Below, in pieces: positions 1 through 13,297 of a stretch of 64,000 bases of DNA. Positions within the stretch are counted from its first letter, which is position 1, and each line of letters opens with the position of its first letter. This stretch comes from Ralstonia pickettii (GTDB lineage: Bacteria; Pseudomonadota; Gammaproteobacteria; Burkholderiales; Burkholderiaceae). The stretch is taken from assembly GCF_030582395.1 (NCBI RefSeq), contig NZ_CP104381.1, forward strand, positions 1,426,001 to 1,490,000. Reading direction: 5' to 3'. Both the position numbers and the translations under genes were made by a program. Under the pieces are notes generated by a model. That model was given only the letters and a program-made list of their open reading frames with translations, ran no database searches and had not been told where the DNA came from.

Positions 1-74
1 GCCTGAGCGCAGCATCGTCAATACAAAGATCAAGCGGCGGCCGCCCATGCGCGGCGCCGTAAGCAGGGGGTTGT

Positions 75-1445
75 TTGGCCAAGAGCAAGACGGTCTATAC
101 GTGCACCGAATGTGGCGGCACGGCACCGAAGTGGGCGGGGCAGTGCCCGAATTGCCAGCAATGGAATACGCTGGTCGAAACCGTCGCGCAGCCGACGTCG
201 GGCGCTGGCGCGCGCTTCCAGTCGCTGGCTTCAAGCGCGACGGTGCGCAAGCTGTCGGACATCGACGCGGTGGATGTGCCGCGCTTCTCCAGCGGCATCG
301 ACGAATTTGACCGCGTATTGGGCGGTGGCCTGGTCAGCGGCGGTGTGGTGCTGATCGGCGGCGACCCGGGGATCGGCAAATCGACGCTGTTGCTGCAAGC
401 GCTGTCCAACCTGTCAGCCGACCGACGGGTGTTGTACGTGAGCGGCGAAGAGTCCGGCTCGCAGATTGCGCTGCGTGCGCGTCGCCTGGGCATCGAAAGC
501 CCGAACCTCGCGCTGCTGGCAGAAATCCAGCTTGAGCGCATCCAGGGGACCATCGAGGCGGAAAAGCCGGAAGTCGTCGTCATCGATTCGATCCAGACGC
601 TGTACTCCGAGGCGCTGACTTCGGCGCCGGGCTCGGTGGCCCAGGTGCGCGAATGCGCGGCGCAGCTGACGCGCATCGCCAAGCGGCTGGATGTGACCAC
701 TATTCTGGTCGGCCATGTGACCAAGGAAGGCGCGCTGGCGGGCCCGCGTGTGCTCGAACACATTGTCGATACGGTGCTGTATTTCGAGGGCGATACGCAT
801 TCCGCCTACCGGCTCGTGCGTGCGTTCAAGAACCGCTTTGGCGCGGTCAACGAGCTGGGCGTGTTTGCGATGACGGAGCGGGGCCTGCGTGGCGTGGCGA
901 ATCCATCGGCGCTGTTCCTCTCGCAACACGAGCAGGTGGTGCCGGGTTCGTGCGTGCTGGTGACGCAGGAAGGCACGCGGCCGCTGCTGGTGGAAATCCA
1001 GGCGCTGGTGGATACGGCCAACGTGCCGAATCCGCGCCGCTTGGCGGTGGGGCTGGAACAGAACCGGCTGGCGATGTTGCTGGCGGTGCTGCACCGTCAT
1101 GCCGGCATTGCGTGCTTTGACCAGGACGTGTTTCTCAACGCGGTGGGCGGCGTGAAGATTACCGAGCCCGCGGCGGACTTGGCGGTGCTGCTGGCGATCC
1201 ATTCGTCGATGCGCAACAAGGCGCTGCCGCGCGGGCTGGTCGTGTTCGGCGAGATCGGCCTGGCCGGGGAAATCCGCCCGACGCCGCGTGGCCAAGAGCG
1301 GTTGAAGGAAGCTGCCAAGCTGGGCTTTTCGATTGCCGTGATCCCGAAATCCAACGCCCCCAAGCAGGCGATCGACGGGCTGGAGGTCATTGCCGTCGAG
1401 CGCATTGAACAGGCGATCGACCGGGTGCGGTCGCTGGAGGCTTGA
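75..1445 (+). CDS. radA: DNA repair protein RadA
   Basis: RadA is a RecA-like DnaB-type ATPase that drives branch migration of recombination intermediates. The 456-residue product has the normal order: a four-cysteine zinc finger (Cys10, Cys13, Cys24, Cys27), a Walker A loop GDPGIGKST at 96-104, the RadA-specific KNRFG motif at 252-256, and a C-terminal Lon-protease-like domain. The length matches the family. The TTG start at 75 follows a purine-rich stretch at 61-70, and the reading MAKSKTVYTCTECGG is the canonical RadA N terminus. The 74 bases before it hold the end of an upstream gene that cannot be identified from so little sequence. Confidence 0.97.
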   Translation: MAKSKTVYTCTECGGTAPKWAGQCPNCQQWNTLVETVAQPTSGAGARFQSLASSATVRKLSDIDAVDVPRFSSGIDEFDRVLGGGLVSGGVVLIGGDPGIGKSTLLLQALSNLSADRRVLYVSGEESGSQIALRARRLGIESPNLALLAEIQLERIQGTIEAEKPEVVVIDSIQTLYSEALTSAPGSVAQVRECAAQLTRIAKRLDVTTILVGHVTKEGALAGPRVLEHIVDTVLYFEGDTHSAYRLVRAFKNRFGAVNELGVFAMTERGLRGVANPSALFLSQHEQVVPGSCVLVTQEGTRPLLVEIQALVDTANVPNPRRLAVGLEQNRLAMLLAVLHRHAGIACFDQDVFLNAVGGVKITEPAADLAVLLAIHSSMRNKALPRGLVVFGEIGLAGEIRPTPRGQERLKEAAKLGFSIAVIPKSNAPKQAIDGLEVIAVERIEQAIDRVRSLEA

Positions 1446-1505
1446 TCGTTCAACATTTCGCAACGGTATCGCGGGTGCCCTTTGAAAATGCATGTGCCGT
1501 TGCGG

Positions 1506-1514
1506 TGCGATAAT
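1506..1514 (+). promoter_or_regulatory. Possible extended -10 promoter for dsbB
   Basis: The radA-dsbB gap contains TGC followed by GATAAT at 1509-1514, an extended -10 arrangement about 40 bp before the dsbB start. A TTGAAA lies upstream at 1482-1487, but its 21-bp spacing is too long for a standard -35. This is a motif match only. Confidence 0.3.
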
Positions 1515-1555
1515 CCGCAAACTTTTCTCCATGACTCCTCTGAACTGACGCCGCC

Positions 1556-2035
1556 ATGCAAGCCAACTCGCGCGCCTTTTTCCTGCTGATTGCCGTGATC
1601 TCCTTCGGGGTGGTCGGCTATGCGCTGTACCTGCAGCACGTTGAGGGGCTGCAGCCATGCCCGCTGTGCATCCTGCAGCGGTTTGCGTTCCTGGGCATCG
1701 GCGTGTTCTCGCTGCTGGCGGCGCTGTCGTCGGCCACGCGGCTGCTGTGGCACGGGCTGGGCATGCTGTCGGGGCTGGCCGGCCTGTGTGTCGCGGGGTA
1801 CCACGTATCGCTGCTGCTGAATCCCAAGGCAACGTGCGGCATTGACCCGATCGAGAACTGGGTCAACGCGCTGCCGACTGCCAAATGGTTGCCGCAGGTG
1901 TTCGAAGCCGATGGCCTCTGCGTCGGGCCGATGCCGCCGGTGCTGGGCCTGTCGGTGCCGGTGTGGTCGCTGATCTGGCTGCTGATTCTTTCGCTGACGC
2001 TGGTGGTGGGGATGATCCGCCGCGAGCGCCGCTAA
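1556..2035 (+). CDS. dsbB: Disulfide bond formation protein B
   Basis: DsbB is the inner-membrane quinone reductase that reoxidises periplasmic DsbA. The 159-residue protein has four hydrophobic segments and both cysteine pairs: Cys35 and Cys38 in PCPLC in the first periplasmic loop, and Cys94 and Cys122 in the second. Length and layout match the family. It follows radA after 110 bp and precedes the DUF523 gene by 16 bp, so those two may be co-transcribed. No DsbA gene is in the window. Confidence 0.96.
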   Translation: MQANSRAFFLLIAVISFGVVGYALYLQHVEGLQPCPLCILQRFAFLGIGVFSLLAALSSATRLLWHGLGMLSGLAGLCVAGYHVSLLLNPKATCGIDPIENWVNALPTAKWLPQVFEADGLCVGPMPPVLGLSVPVWSLIWLLILSLTLVVGMIRRERR

Positions 2036-2051
2036 GCCGGAGCCGCAAATC

Positions 2052-2579
2052 ATGCAGCGCGTGCTGGTGAGTGCCTGCCTGCTGGGCCAGCCGGTGCGCT
2101 ATGACGGCGGCACGGTCGCCACCGAGGGCGGCATCCTGGCGCGCTGGCAGATGGAAGGGCGCATCGTGCCGATGTGCCCCGAGATGGCCGGCGGTTTGCC
2201 GGTGCCGCGTTTGCCCGCGGAAATTCACGGCGAAGGTGGTGGCGCGGCGGTGCTGCGGGGCGCGGCCCGTGTCGTTGAACACCACGGCCACGATGTCACC
2301 GAAGCGTTTCTCCAAGGCGCACAGCGTGCACTGGAAGCTGCGCAGGCGGCCGGCGTGCAAGTCGCCGTGCTGACCGAGCGCAGCCCGTCTTGCGGTTCTG
2401 CGTTTCTCTACGACGGGACATTTTCCAGCCAGCTGCAAGAAGGCGAGGGCGTGACGGCGGCGCTGCTGCGCCAACACGGCATCCGCGTATTCAGCCAGCA
2501 CCAGCTGGAAGAAGCCGGGCGGCTGCTCGATGCGCTCGATGCGCAGGATCGCGCCGGTTCGTCAATCGGCAAACCGTAG
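2052..2579 (+). CDS. DUF523 family protein
   Basis: This 175-residue protein belongs to the DUF523 (YbbK-like) family, whose biochemical role is not established. The diagnostic N-terminal SACLLG at 7-12 followed by RYDGG, a Cys42 in MCPE, and SPSCGS at 111-116 are all present. The conserved cysteines hint at metal or thiol chemistry, but that is inference. It starts 16 bp after dsbB. Its last 18 bases overlap the end of the convergent CoA-racemase gene. Confidence 0.85.
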   Translation: MQRVLVSACLLGQPVRYDGGTVATEGGILARWQMEGRIVPMCPEMAGGLPVPRLPAEIHGEGGGAAVLRGAARVVEHHGHDVTEAFLQGAQRALEAAQAAGVQVAVLTERSPSCGSAFLYDGTFSSQLQEGEGVTAALLRQHGIRVFSQHQLEEAGRLLDALDAQDRAGSSIGKP

Positions 2580-3668
2580 CGGCAAGGCGAGCTGCACGGG
2601 CTCGCCGTTCTCCTTCACGACGCTGTTGCGCTCGACAAAGAGCGGATGTTGCAGCGCTTCTTCCATGCGCAGCACGGGCGTGACACAGCAATCGGCATCG
2701 GCAAAACGCGCGGTCCATTCAGCTTGCGTGGCGGTCCGGAACAGCGCAGCCAGTTCGTCGCGAATGGCGCGTGCCTCTTCGCCGCCCACGCGCTGGCCGA
2801 GTGACCAGTGGCTGTCTTTCCACGCGGGCTTGCCGATCACGTCGCACATCACCTGCCAGAACTTCAATTCAAGGGCGCCGACGGCCATGAAGCGATCGTC
2901 CGCCGTGCGGTAGATGCCGTAGCACGGCACGCCGCCATTGAGCAGATCGGTGCCCGCGGGGCTGGCCTTGCCGCGCGTGCCAACGGCAAAGAACGCCATC
3001 AGGTTGTGCGCGAACACCGAGTCGGTCATCGATACATCGACGTAGCGGCCGCGGCCGGTAGCCCGCGCGTCGACCAGAGCGGCCAGGATGCCGACCACCG
3101 CCGTGAGCGCGCCGCCCAGCAGGTCGCCGATCTGCACGTTGGGGACGATGGGTGTGCCGTCTGCGCTGGCGAGCTGATCGAGCATGCCCGCATAGCCGAC
3201 GTAGTTGATGTCGTGGCCTGCAGCTTGCGCGAGCGGTCCGTCCTGGCCGTAGCCGCTGATGGAACACATGACGAGCGCCGGGTTGGCCGCACGGAGGGTG
3301 TCCCAGCCGACCCTGAGGCGCGCCATGACGCCAGGGCGGAAGCTTTCGATCAGCACATCGGCGTGGCGTACGAGTTCGATGAGAGCTTCGCGGTCTTCTG
3401 CGCGCTTGAGGTCGAGCCGCATTTCGGTCTTGCCGCGATTGAGCGAGCGGAAGAACAGGCTCGGGCGTTCGGCCGCGCGGTCAGCGGAGGTGCGCATCAT
3501 GTCGCGCGCGTAGTCGCCGGGGCCGGGGTCTTCGATCTTGATGACTTCTGCGCCGAGGTCGGCCAGGTGGCGCGTGGCGGCCGGGCCGGGCAGCAGGCGC
3601 GTGAGGTCGAGCACGCGCACGCCGGTCAGTGGCTGGTGCGTGGCGGTGTCCGGCGACGGCGATGTCAT
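2562..3668 (-). CDS. Alpha-methylacyl-CoA racemase-like CoA transferase family III protein
   Basis: Family III CoA-transferase fold (CaiB/BaiF). Racemases of this fold use a His/Asp pair and a glutamate. Here His152 (in GHDINY), Asp182 (in IGDLLGG) and Glu267 (in GALELKF) keep the 30- and 85-residue spacings of the mycobacterial racemase MCR (His126, Asp156, Glu241). I therefore favour an alpha-methylacyl-CoA racemase over a formyl- or carnitine-CoA transferase. Likely role: epimerising 2-methyl-branched acyl-CoAs for beta-oxidation. The 368-residue reading starts at ATG 3668, with AAGGAGA seven bases upstream on the coding strand. The true substrate is unknown. Confidence 0.85.
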   Translation of the reverse strand: MTSPSPDTATHQPLTGVRVLDLTRLLPGPAATRHLADLGAEVIKIEDPGPGDYARDMMRTSADRAAERPSLFFRSLNRGKTEMRLDLKRAEDREALIELVRHADVLIESFRPGVMARLRVGWDTLRAANPALVMCSISGYGQDGPLAQAAGHDINYVGYAGMLDQLASADGTPIVPNVQIGDLLGGALTAVVGILAALVDARATGRGRYVDVSMTDSVFAHNLMAFFAVGTRGKASPAGTDLLNGGVPCYGIYRTADDRFMAVGALELKFWQVMCDVIGKPAWKDSHWSLGQRVGGEEARAIRDELAALFRTATQAEWTARFADADCCVTPVLRMEEALQHPLFVERNSVVKENGEPVQLALPLRFAD

Positions 3669-3699
3669 CAACAGGTCTCCTTGGCCGGACGCGCCAGCC

Positions 3700-5637
<1,938 letters not shown>

Positions 5638-5781
5638 GAAAAACTGCGCTTGAAGGCAAATCGGAGAAGGGTGCGATTGTAGCGTGCTGCGTCGCACGAT
5701 CCCGGCGCCCCAGGTGCGTTTGGACTGGTGCATTGCACCGTGCCGAGGCAGCGCTCGCCCGCAATCTGTGCGGTGGCATTG

Positions 5782-5803
5782 GACCTAGGGAAAACCATAG
5801 GTC
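5782..5803. promoter_or_regulatory. Palindrome in the yheS/rpiR divergent gap
   Basis: Near-perfect inverted repeat GACCTAGGG-AAAA-CCATAGGTC, eight of nine pairs matching. A run of eight T begins within about ten bases on the + strand. It could be an operator or a weak intrinsic terminator for + strand transcripts. No + strand gene lies upstream that needs terminating. Confidence 0.45.
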
Positions 5804-5837
5804 TTCATGAAAGTTTTTTTCTTTACACGGTCGGCTC

Positions 5838-5866
5838 GTGAAAATACATTTACACAAAATTTTCAC
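5838..5866. promoter_or_regulatory. Candidate operator of the RpiR-type regulator
   Basis: Perfect inverted repeat GTGAAAAT-N13-ATTTTCAC ending six bases before the regulator start codon. The spacer is AT-rich. Position and dyad symmetry suit autoregulation by the dimeric HTH protein encoded immediately downstream. Binding is inferred. Confidence 0.5.
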
Positions 5867-5871
5867 GGCCC

Positions 5872-6867
5872 ATGAACATGGCGAAATCCACCAGCAAGCG
5901 CACGGATGTGTCGAAGGGCGCATTCGCGGCCGATGCGACGGTCTCCGAGCGCATCGGAGCGGCCCTGGCCACGCTCACGCCGGCGCACCAGCGCATGGCG
6001 GAATACGTGCTGGCCAACCCGTTCCGCGCCGCCACCATGCGCATCGACGAATTTGCCGCCGCGGTGGACATGTCGATTGCCACGGCCAACCGCTTTGCGC
6101 TGGCGCTGGGCTTTGACGGCTATCCGCAGTTCCGAGCGGGGCTGCTGCGCGGCTTCGAAGCGACGCTCGCGCCGGTCGAAAAACTGCGTCACGAGCTGGC
6201 ACGCCCGGCCTCCAGCGCGGAAATCTTTGCCGCCTCGCTCAACGAAGACATCGCCAACCTTGACGCCACGCGCCGCATGCTCGACGCCGCTGCGTGCGAA
6301 CGCGCGGTCGATGCCATCCTCGGCGCACAGCGCATCTATGTGATGGGCTTTGGCGCCAGCGGCTATCTGGCGGGGCTGCTGCGCCATGGGCTCGATCTTT
6401 ACTGCGACACGGTGATCGCCGTTTCGCAGCCGGGCGGCGCCTCCGATGCAGCGCGCCAACTGCGCAAGATCGGGCCGAGGGACTTGCTGATCGCCATCGC
6501 ATTCCCGCGCTATGCGGCAGACACCATCACGCTGGCCAAACGGGCCGGCGAGCAAGGCTGCCAGCTGCTGGCGCTGACCGACAGCCCGACGTCGCCGCTC
6601 GCGCCGCTGGCCGACATTGCGTTGTATGCACGGCCGGAGCGGCAGTTCTCGGCCACGTCGGACACGGCTGCCGTGGCGCTGTTCGAAGCGCTGTGCGGCG
6701 CAGTGGCGCATCGCTCGGCGCATTCGCTCGAATCTGCTGAGCGCCTGACTGAATTCGTGCTGCCGTGGCTGCATACCGCCCCGGCGCCGCGCGCCAACGA
6801 CGCCGCGAACGCTTCCGGCACACCCAAGACGACCCGACGCGGACGCAAACGCACCGCTGAAAACTGA
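5872..6867 (+). CDS. MurR/RpiR family transcriptional regulator
   Basis: 331 residues with an N-terminal RpiR-type helix-turn-helix (about 20-95; MAEYVLANPFRAATMRIDEFA leads into the recognition segment) and a SIS sugar-isomerase-like effector domain (about 115-255; VMGFGASGYLAG and the DLLIAIAFPRY core). SIS domains in this family usually sense phosphosugars, including MurNAc-6-phosphate. The tail is basic and low in complexity (TTRRGRKRTAEN). It heads an operon of peptide uptake and hydrolysis genes and presumably controls them. ATG 5872 or ATG 5878 could be the start; neither has a clear ribosome-binding site, because the palindrome at 5838-5866 occupies that place. The ligand is unknown. 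Confidence 0.9.
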   Translation: MNMAKSTSKRTDVSKGAFAADATVSERIGAALATLTPAHQRMAEYVLANPFRAATMRIDEFAAAVDMSIATANRFALALGFDGYPQFRAGLLRGFEATLAPVEKLRHELARPASSAEIFAASLNEDIANLDATRRMLDAAACERAVDAILGAQRIYVMGFGASGYLAGLLRHGLDLYCDTVIAVSQPGGASDAARQLRKIGPRDLLIAIAFPRYAADTITLAKRAGEQGCQLLALTDSPTSPLAPLADIALYARPERQFSATSDTAAVALFEALCGAVAHRSAHSLESAERLTEFVLPWLHTAPAPRANDAANASGTPKTTRRGRKRTAEN

Positions 6868-6884
6868 TTGCCATCGAGCCACGC

Positions 6885-7847
6885 ATGACTACGCCCATCC
6901 TCGCCATCCACGGTGGCGCCGGCACCATCACCCGCACGGCCATGAGTGCCGACAAGGAAGCCGCTTACCAGCAGGCGCTGCATGACATCCTGGCCGCTGG
7001 ACAACGCATCCTTGTGGACGGCGGCAGCGCTGTAGATGCTGTGACCGAAGCCGTGCGCCTGCTCGAAGAGTGCCCGCTGTTCAACGCGGGCAAGGGCGCG
7101 GTGCTCACCAGCGCCGGCACGTATGAACTCGATGCGTCGATCATGGATGGCGCCACGCTGGCTGCCGGCGCAGTCACCTGTGTCAAGCGCCTGCGCAACC
7201 CGATTCTTGCGGCCCGCGCGGTGATGGAGCGCAGCGAACACGTGCTGTTCACCTCCGACGGCGCCGAGGCTTTCGCGCAAGCGCAGGGCCTGGAGTTTGT
7301 CGAGCCGGACTACTACTACACCGAAGCGCGCTACGCCCAATGGCAGCGCGCTCGCCAGCAAGACGGCATGGCGCTGCTCGATCACGATGCCGCATCGCTC
7401 ATTGCGAAGGAAGCTGCACCCATCGACCCGGACAACAAGTTCGGCACCGTGGGCGCCGTGGCATGCGACGCGCAGGGGCGCCTCGCTGCGGCGACCTCCA
7501 CGGGCGGCGTCACCAACAAGAAGGTCGGCCGCGTGGGCGACACGCCCATCGTCGGCGCCGGCTGCTTTGCGAACACCGTGGCGGCCGTGTCGTGCACGGG
7601 CACGGGCGAAATGTTTATCCGCGCCGTGGCTGCCTACGACATTGCCGCGCAGATGGAGTACGCCGGCAAGTCGCTGGCCGATGCGAGCAACGACGTGGTC
7701 ATGCGCAAGCTGATGGCCATCAGCGGCCGCGGCGGGCTGATCGCCGTGGACGCGCAAGGCAACGTCGCGTTGCCGTTCAACACCGAAGGGATGTACCGCG
7801 GGTTCGCACGCGGCGCGCAAGCGCCCGTGGTGTCGATCTATCGGTAA
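6885..7847 (+). CDS. iaaA: Isoaspartyl peptidase / type III L-asparaginase
   Basis: N-terminal-nucleophile hydrolase that cleaves beta-aspartyl (isoaspartyl) dipeptides and, more weakly, asparagine. The 320-residue precursor has the GGAGT motif near residue 10, the LFNAGKGAVLT loop at 65-75, and the autoprocessing site FG/TVGAVA with Thr188 as predicted nucleophile (E. coli IaaA uses Thr179). TSTGG follows at 204-208. It lies 17 bp after the regulator and 33 bp before gsiA. The iaaA-gsiABCD order is the same as in E. coli. Beta-aspartyl peptides arise from damaged protein and from cyanophycin or peptidoglycan-related sources. Confidence 0.93.
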   Translation: MTTPILAIHGGAGTITRTAMSADKEAAYQQALHDILAAGQRILVDGGSAVDAVTEAVRLLEECPLFNAGKGAVLTSAGTYELDASIMDGATLAAGAVTCVKRLRNPILAARAVMERSEHVLFTSDGAEAFAQAQGLEFVEPDYYYTEARYAQWQRARQQDGMALLDHDAASLIAKEAAPIDPDNKFGTVGAVACDAQGRLAAATSTGGVTNKKVGRVGDTPIVGAGCFANTVAAVSCTGTGEMFIRAVAAYDIAAQMEYAGKSLADASNDVVMRKLMAISGRGGLIAVDAQGNVALPFNTEGMYRGFARGAQAPVVSIYR

Positions 7848-7880
7848 GAAGCCGCCAAGCAGGACAGCAGGAGATTTGTC

Positions 7881-9770
<1,890 letters not shown>

Positions 9771-9819
9771 TCGCAATACAGAACGCAGTGAGACGTCATC
9801 TTTGATGAGGAGGAAGGAA

Positions 9820-11385
9820 ATGTTCAATCGCTTTGCCCACCGAGTCGCATTCGGCCCGCGCGCAGCCATGGTTGCCAGCGGCCTGGCCCTGGCGGCATTC
9901 ACCATGCCGGCCTTTGCCGCCAAGGACGCCGTGATGGCGGTCTACTCGACCTTCACCACGATGGACCCGTACGACGCCAACGACACGCTGTCGTTCAGCG
10001 CCGCCAAGTCGTTCTATCAGGGCCTGTTTGGCTTCGACAAGGACATGAAGCTGGTCAACGTACTGTGCGACAGCTACGAAGTCAGCAAGGACGGCCTGGT
10101 CTATACGTTCAAGCTGCACAAGGGCGTGAAATTCCACGACGGCACCACGTTTGATGCCAACGCCGTCAAGGCCAACCTCGACCGCGTGACGGACCCGGCC
10201 AACAAGCTCAAGCGTTTCGTGTTGTTCAACCGCGTGGCGAAGACCGAAGTGGTCGATCCGTACACCGCGCGCGTGACGCTCAAGGAGCCGTTCTCGCCGT
10301 TCATCAACGTGCTGGCGCACCCGTCGGCGGCCATGATCTCGCCCACGGCACTCAAGAAGTACGGCAAGGACATTGCCTTCCACCCGGTCGGCACCGGCCC
10401 GTTCGAGTTTGTCGAATGGAAGCAGACCGACTACCTGAAGGGCAAGAAATTCGACGGCTACTGGAAGCATGGCCTGCCGAAGGTCGACACCATCACATGG
10501 AAGCCCGTGGTGGACAACAACACGCGCGCAACCGTCATGCAGACGGGCGAAGCGGATTTTGCGTTCACGATTCCGTTCGAGCAGGCCGCGGTGCTCAAGA
10601 GCAGCCCCAAGGTTGACCTGATTGCAGCGCCGTCGATCATCCAGCGCTATGTCAGCTTGAACACTAACGTGAAGCCGTTCGACAACCCCAAGGTGCGCCA
10701 GGCCATCAACTACGCCATCAACAAGGACGCGCTGACCAAGGTGGCGTTTGCGGGTTACGCCGTGCCGTCTGAAGGAGTGGTGCCGCCGGGCGTTGACTAC
10801 GCCGTCAAGCTGGGCCCGTGGCCGTACAACCCGGCCAAGGCGAAAGAACTGCTGAAGGAAGCGGGCTACCCGAACGGCTTCGAGACGCAACTGTGGTCGG
10901 CCTACAACCACACGACGGCGCAGAAGATCATTCAGTTCGTGCAGCAGCAACTGGCGCAGGTCGGCATCAAGACGTCGGTGCTGGCGCTGGAAGCCGGCCA
11001 GCGCGTCGAGCGCGTGGAAAGCGTGCCGAAGCCGGAAGACGCCGGCGTGCGCATGTACTACGCAGGCTGGTCGTCGTCGACGGGTGAATCGGATTGGGCG
11101 CTGCGTCCGCTGCTGGCGTCCGAAGCCATGCCGCCCAAGTCGTTCAACACGGCGTACTACAAGAACGAGCAGGTCGATGCCGACATCGCCGGGGCGCTGC
11201 GCACGACCGATCGCGCAGAGAAGTCCAAGCTTTACACCGACGCGCAAAAGCGCATCTGGGAAGACGCACCGTGGGCCTTCCTGGTGACGGAAAAGATCGT
11301 CTACGCGCGCTCGAAGCGTCTGTCGGGTGCCTATGTGGCTCCGGACGGCTCGTTCAGCTTTGAAGACATCGACATCAAGCAATAA
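9820..11385 (+). CDS. gsiB: Peptide ABC importer periplasmic substrate-binding protein
   Basis: 521-residue family 5 solute-binding protein (DppA/OppA/GsiB class). The N terminus is a Sec signal peptide (basic MFNRFAHR, hydrophobic stretch, cleavage after AFA near residue 32). The core has family hallmarks such as [19 protein letters not shown] and the [14 protein letters not shown] segment. ATG 9820 is preceded by the strong ribosome-binding site GAGGAGGAAGG; an upstream in-frame extension into gsiA is not credible. Binding proteins of this class set importer specificity, so this gene most merits ligand testing. Confidence 0.93.
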   Translation: MFNRFAHRVAFGPRAAMVASGLALAAFTMPAFAAKDAVMAVYSTFTTMDPYDANDTLSFSAAKSFYQGLFGFDKDMKLVNVLCDSYEVSKDGLVYTFKLHKGVKFHDGTTFDANAVKANLDRVTDPANKLKRFVLFNRVAKTEVVDPYTARVTLKEPFSPFINVLAHPSAAMISPTALKKYGKDIAFHPVGTGPFEFVEWKQTDYLKGKKFDGYWKHGLPKVDTITWKPVVDNNTRATVMQTGEADFAFTIPFEQAAVLKSSPKVDLIAAPSIIQRYVSLNTNVKPFDNPKVRQAINYAINKDALTKVAFAGYAVPSEGVVPPGVDYAVKLGPWPYNPAKAKELLKEAGYPNGFETQLWSAYNHTTAQKIIQFVQQQLAQVGIKTSVLALEAGQRVERVESVPKPEDAGVRMYYAGWSSSTGESDWALRPLLASEAMPPKSFNTAYYKNEQVDADIAGALRTTDRAEKSKLYTDAQKRIWEDAPWAFLVTEKIVYARSKRLSGAYVAPDGSFSFEDIDIKQ

Positions 11386-11401
11386 GCCTCATTGCCGTAC
11401 C

Positions 11402-11426
11402 GGCCCGCGCAATCTTTGCGCGGGCC
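11402..11426 (+). terminator. Intercistronic hairpin between gsiB and gsiC
   Basis: Perfect 11-bp stem GGCCCGCGCAA/TTGCGCGGGCC with a TCT loop, without a following T-run. Such hairpins after binding-protein genes usually protect the upstream message and reduce permease expression. It probably sets gsiB:gsiC stoichiometry rather than ending the operon. Confidence 0.6.
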
Positions 11427-11455
11427 ATTGAATTGCCGCCTGCGGTGGATTTGCC

Positions 11456-12379
11456 ATGCTGAACTACTTCATTAAACGTGTGCTGGGCGTGATCCCGACA
11501 CTGCTGATCGTGGCAGTGCTGGTGTTCCTGTTCGTGCATCTGTTGCCCGGCGACCCGGCGCGTTTGGCCGCCGGCCCCGAAGCGGACGAGACGACGGTCG
11601 ATCTCGTACGCAAGGACCTGGGCCTGGACAAGCCGATGCACGAGCAGTTCGTGCGCTTCTTCGCCAACGCCGCACGCGGTGAATTCGGCAACTCCATCCG
11701 CACCAAGCGCCCGGTGAGCGAAGAGATTGGCGAGCGCTTCTGGCCAACGCTCAACCTGACGATTACCAGCATGGTGTGGGCGGTGATCTTCGGCATGGTG
11801 ATCGGTATCACCTCCGCCGTGTGGCGCAACAAGTGGCCGGACCGTCTGGGCATGACGCTCGCCGTGTCGGGCATCTCGTTTCCCGCATTCGCACTCGGCA
11901 TGCTGCTGATGGAAGTGTTCTCGGTGCAGCTCGGCTGGCTGCCGTCCATCGGGGCGGATAGCTGGAAGCACTACATCCTGCCGTCGCTCACGCTAGGCGC
12001 GGCTGTGGCGGCCGTGATGGCGCGTTTTACACGTGCCTCGTTCGTGGAAGTGCTGCAGGAAGACTTCGTGCGCACCGCCCGTGCCAAGGGCGTGCGCGAG
12101 ACGGTGGTGGTCATCAAGCATTGCCTGCGCAACGCGATGATCCCGGTGGTCACGATGATGGGCCTGCAGTTCGGTTTTCTCCTGGGCGGCTCGATTGTTG
12201 TCGAGAAGGTGTTCAACTGGCCGGGCCTCGGGCGCCTGCTCGTGGATGCGGTGGAAATGCGCGACTACCCGGTCATCCAGGCCGAGGTGCTGCTGTTCTC
12301 GCTGGAGTTCATCCTGATCAACCTGGTGGTGGACATGCTGTACACCGTGATCAACCCGACCATCCGCTACAAGAAGTAA
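11456..12379 (+). CDS. gsiC: Peptide ABC importer permease subunit 1
   Basis: 307-residue DppB/GsiC-type permease. The N terminus [20 protein letters not shown] begins the first of about six membrane segments and is typical of the family. The cytoplasmic coupling loop carries the EAA-like motif ([14 protein letters not shown], near residues 200-215) that contacts the ATPase. It pairs with GsiD. The ATG lies 70 bp after gsiB, beyond the hairpin. Length is standard. Confidence 0.94.
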   Translation: MLNYFIKRVLGVIPTLLIVAVLVFLFVHLLPGDPARLAAGPEADETTVDLVRKDLGLDKPMHEQFVRFFANAARGEFGNSIRTKRPVSEEIGERFWPTLNLTITSMVWAVIFGMVIGITSAVWRNKWPDRLGMTLAVSGISFPAFALGMLLMEVFSVQLGWLPSIGADSWKHYILPSLTLGAAVAAVMARFTRASFVEVLQEDFVRTARAKGVRETVVVIKHCLRNAMIPVVTMMGLQFGFLLGGSIVVEKVFNWPGLGRLLVDAVEMRDYPVIQAEVLLFSLEFILINLVVDMLYTVINPTIRYKK

Positions 12380-12388
12380 GGGCCCATC

Positions 12389-13288
12389 ATGACGCAGGCA
12401 TCCAATCCGGCCATCGCCGCACAAGCTTCGACCGAGCCCGTCCGTACCCCGTGGACGGAGTTCTGGCGCAAGTTCCGCAAGCAGCATCTGGCGATGGGCG
12501 CCGGTGTGTTCGTGATCGCGCTGGCGGTGATCGCCATCCTCGCGCCGCACATCGTGCCGTTCGATCCAGAAAACTTTTTCGACTACGACGCGCTCAACGC
12601 GGGCCCGTCGGCGCAGCATTGGTTTGGCGTCGATTCGCTGGGCCGTGACATCTTCAGCCGCATCCTGATGGGTACGCGCATCTCGCTGGAAGCGGGCTTC
12701 GTGTCGGTCATCATCGGCGCCATCGTGGGCACCATGCTCGGCCTGCTGGCCGGCTACTACGAAGGCTGGTGGGACCGCATCGTCATGCGCATCTCCGACG
12801 TGCTGTTCGCCTTTCCCGGCATTCTGCTGGCCATCGGCATCGTGGCCATCCTGGGCAACGGCATGATCAACGTGATCTTTGCCGTGGCGGTGTTCAGCAT
12901 TCCGGCGTTTGCGCGGCTGGTGCGCGGCAACACGCTCATGCTCAAGCACCTGACGTATGTGGAAGCCGCGCGCAGCATCGGCGCGTCCGACTGGACGATC
13001 ATCATGCGGCACATCCTGCCGGGCACGATTTCGTCCATCGTCGTGTACTTCTCGATGCGGATCGGCACCTCGATCATCACCGCAGCCAGCCTCTCGTTCC
13101 TGGGCCTCGGCGCCCAGCCGCCCACCCCTGAGTGGGGCGCGATGCTCAACGAGGCGCGCGCCGACATGGTGACGGCGCCGCACGTGGCGATTTTCCCAAG
13201 CTTGGCCATCTTCCTGACCGTGCTGGCGTTCAACCTGCTGGGCGATGGCCTGCGCGACGCGCTGGATCCGAAGATCGACCGCCGCTGA
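12389..13288 (+). CDS. gsiD: Peptide ABC importer permease subunit 2
   Basis: 299-residue DppC/GsiD-type permease. After a soluble N-terminal stretch, a membrane segment begins near residue 35. The DppC-family [21 protein letters not shown] sequence lies around residues 72-92, and the coupling loop [14 protein letters not shown] near 190-203. It starts 9 bp after gsiC and is followed 9 bp later by the P1-family peptidase, so translation is probably coupled through the operon. Confidence 0.94.
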   Translation: MTQASNPAIAAQASTEPVRTPWTEFWRKFRKQHLAMGAGVFVIALAVIAILAPHIVPFDPENFFDYDALNAGPSAQHWFGVDSLGRDIFSRILMGTRISLEAGFVSVIIGAIVGTMLGLLAGYYEGWWDRIVMRISDVLFAFPGILLAIGIVAILGNGMINVIFAVAVFSIPAFARLVRGNTLMLKHLTYVEAARSIGASDWTIIMRHILPGTISSIVVYFSMRIGTSIITAASLSFLGLGAQPPTPEWGAMLNEARADMVTAPHVAIFPSLAIFLTVLAFNLLGDGLRDALDPKIDRR

Positions 13289-13297
13289 GTTCTTCGC

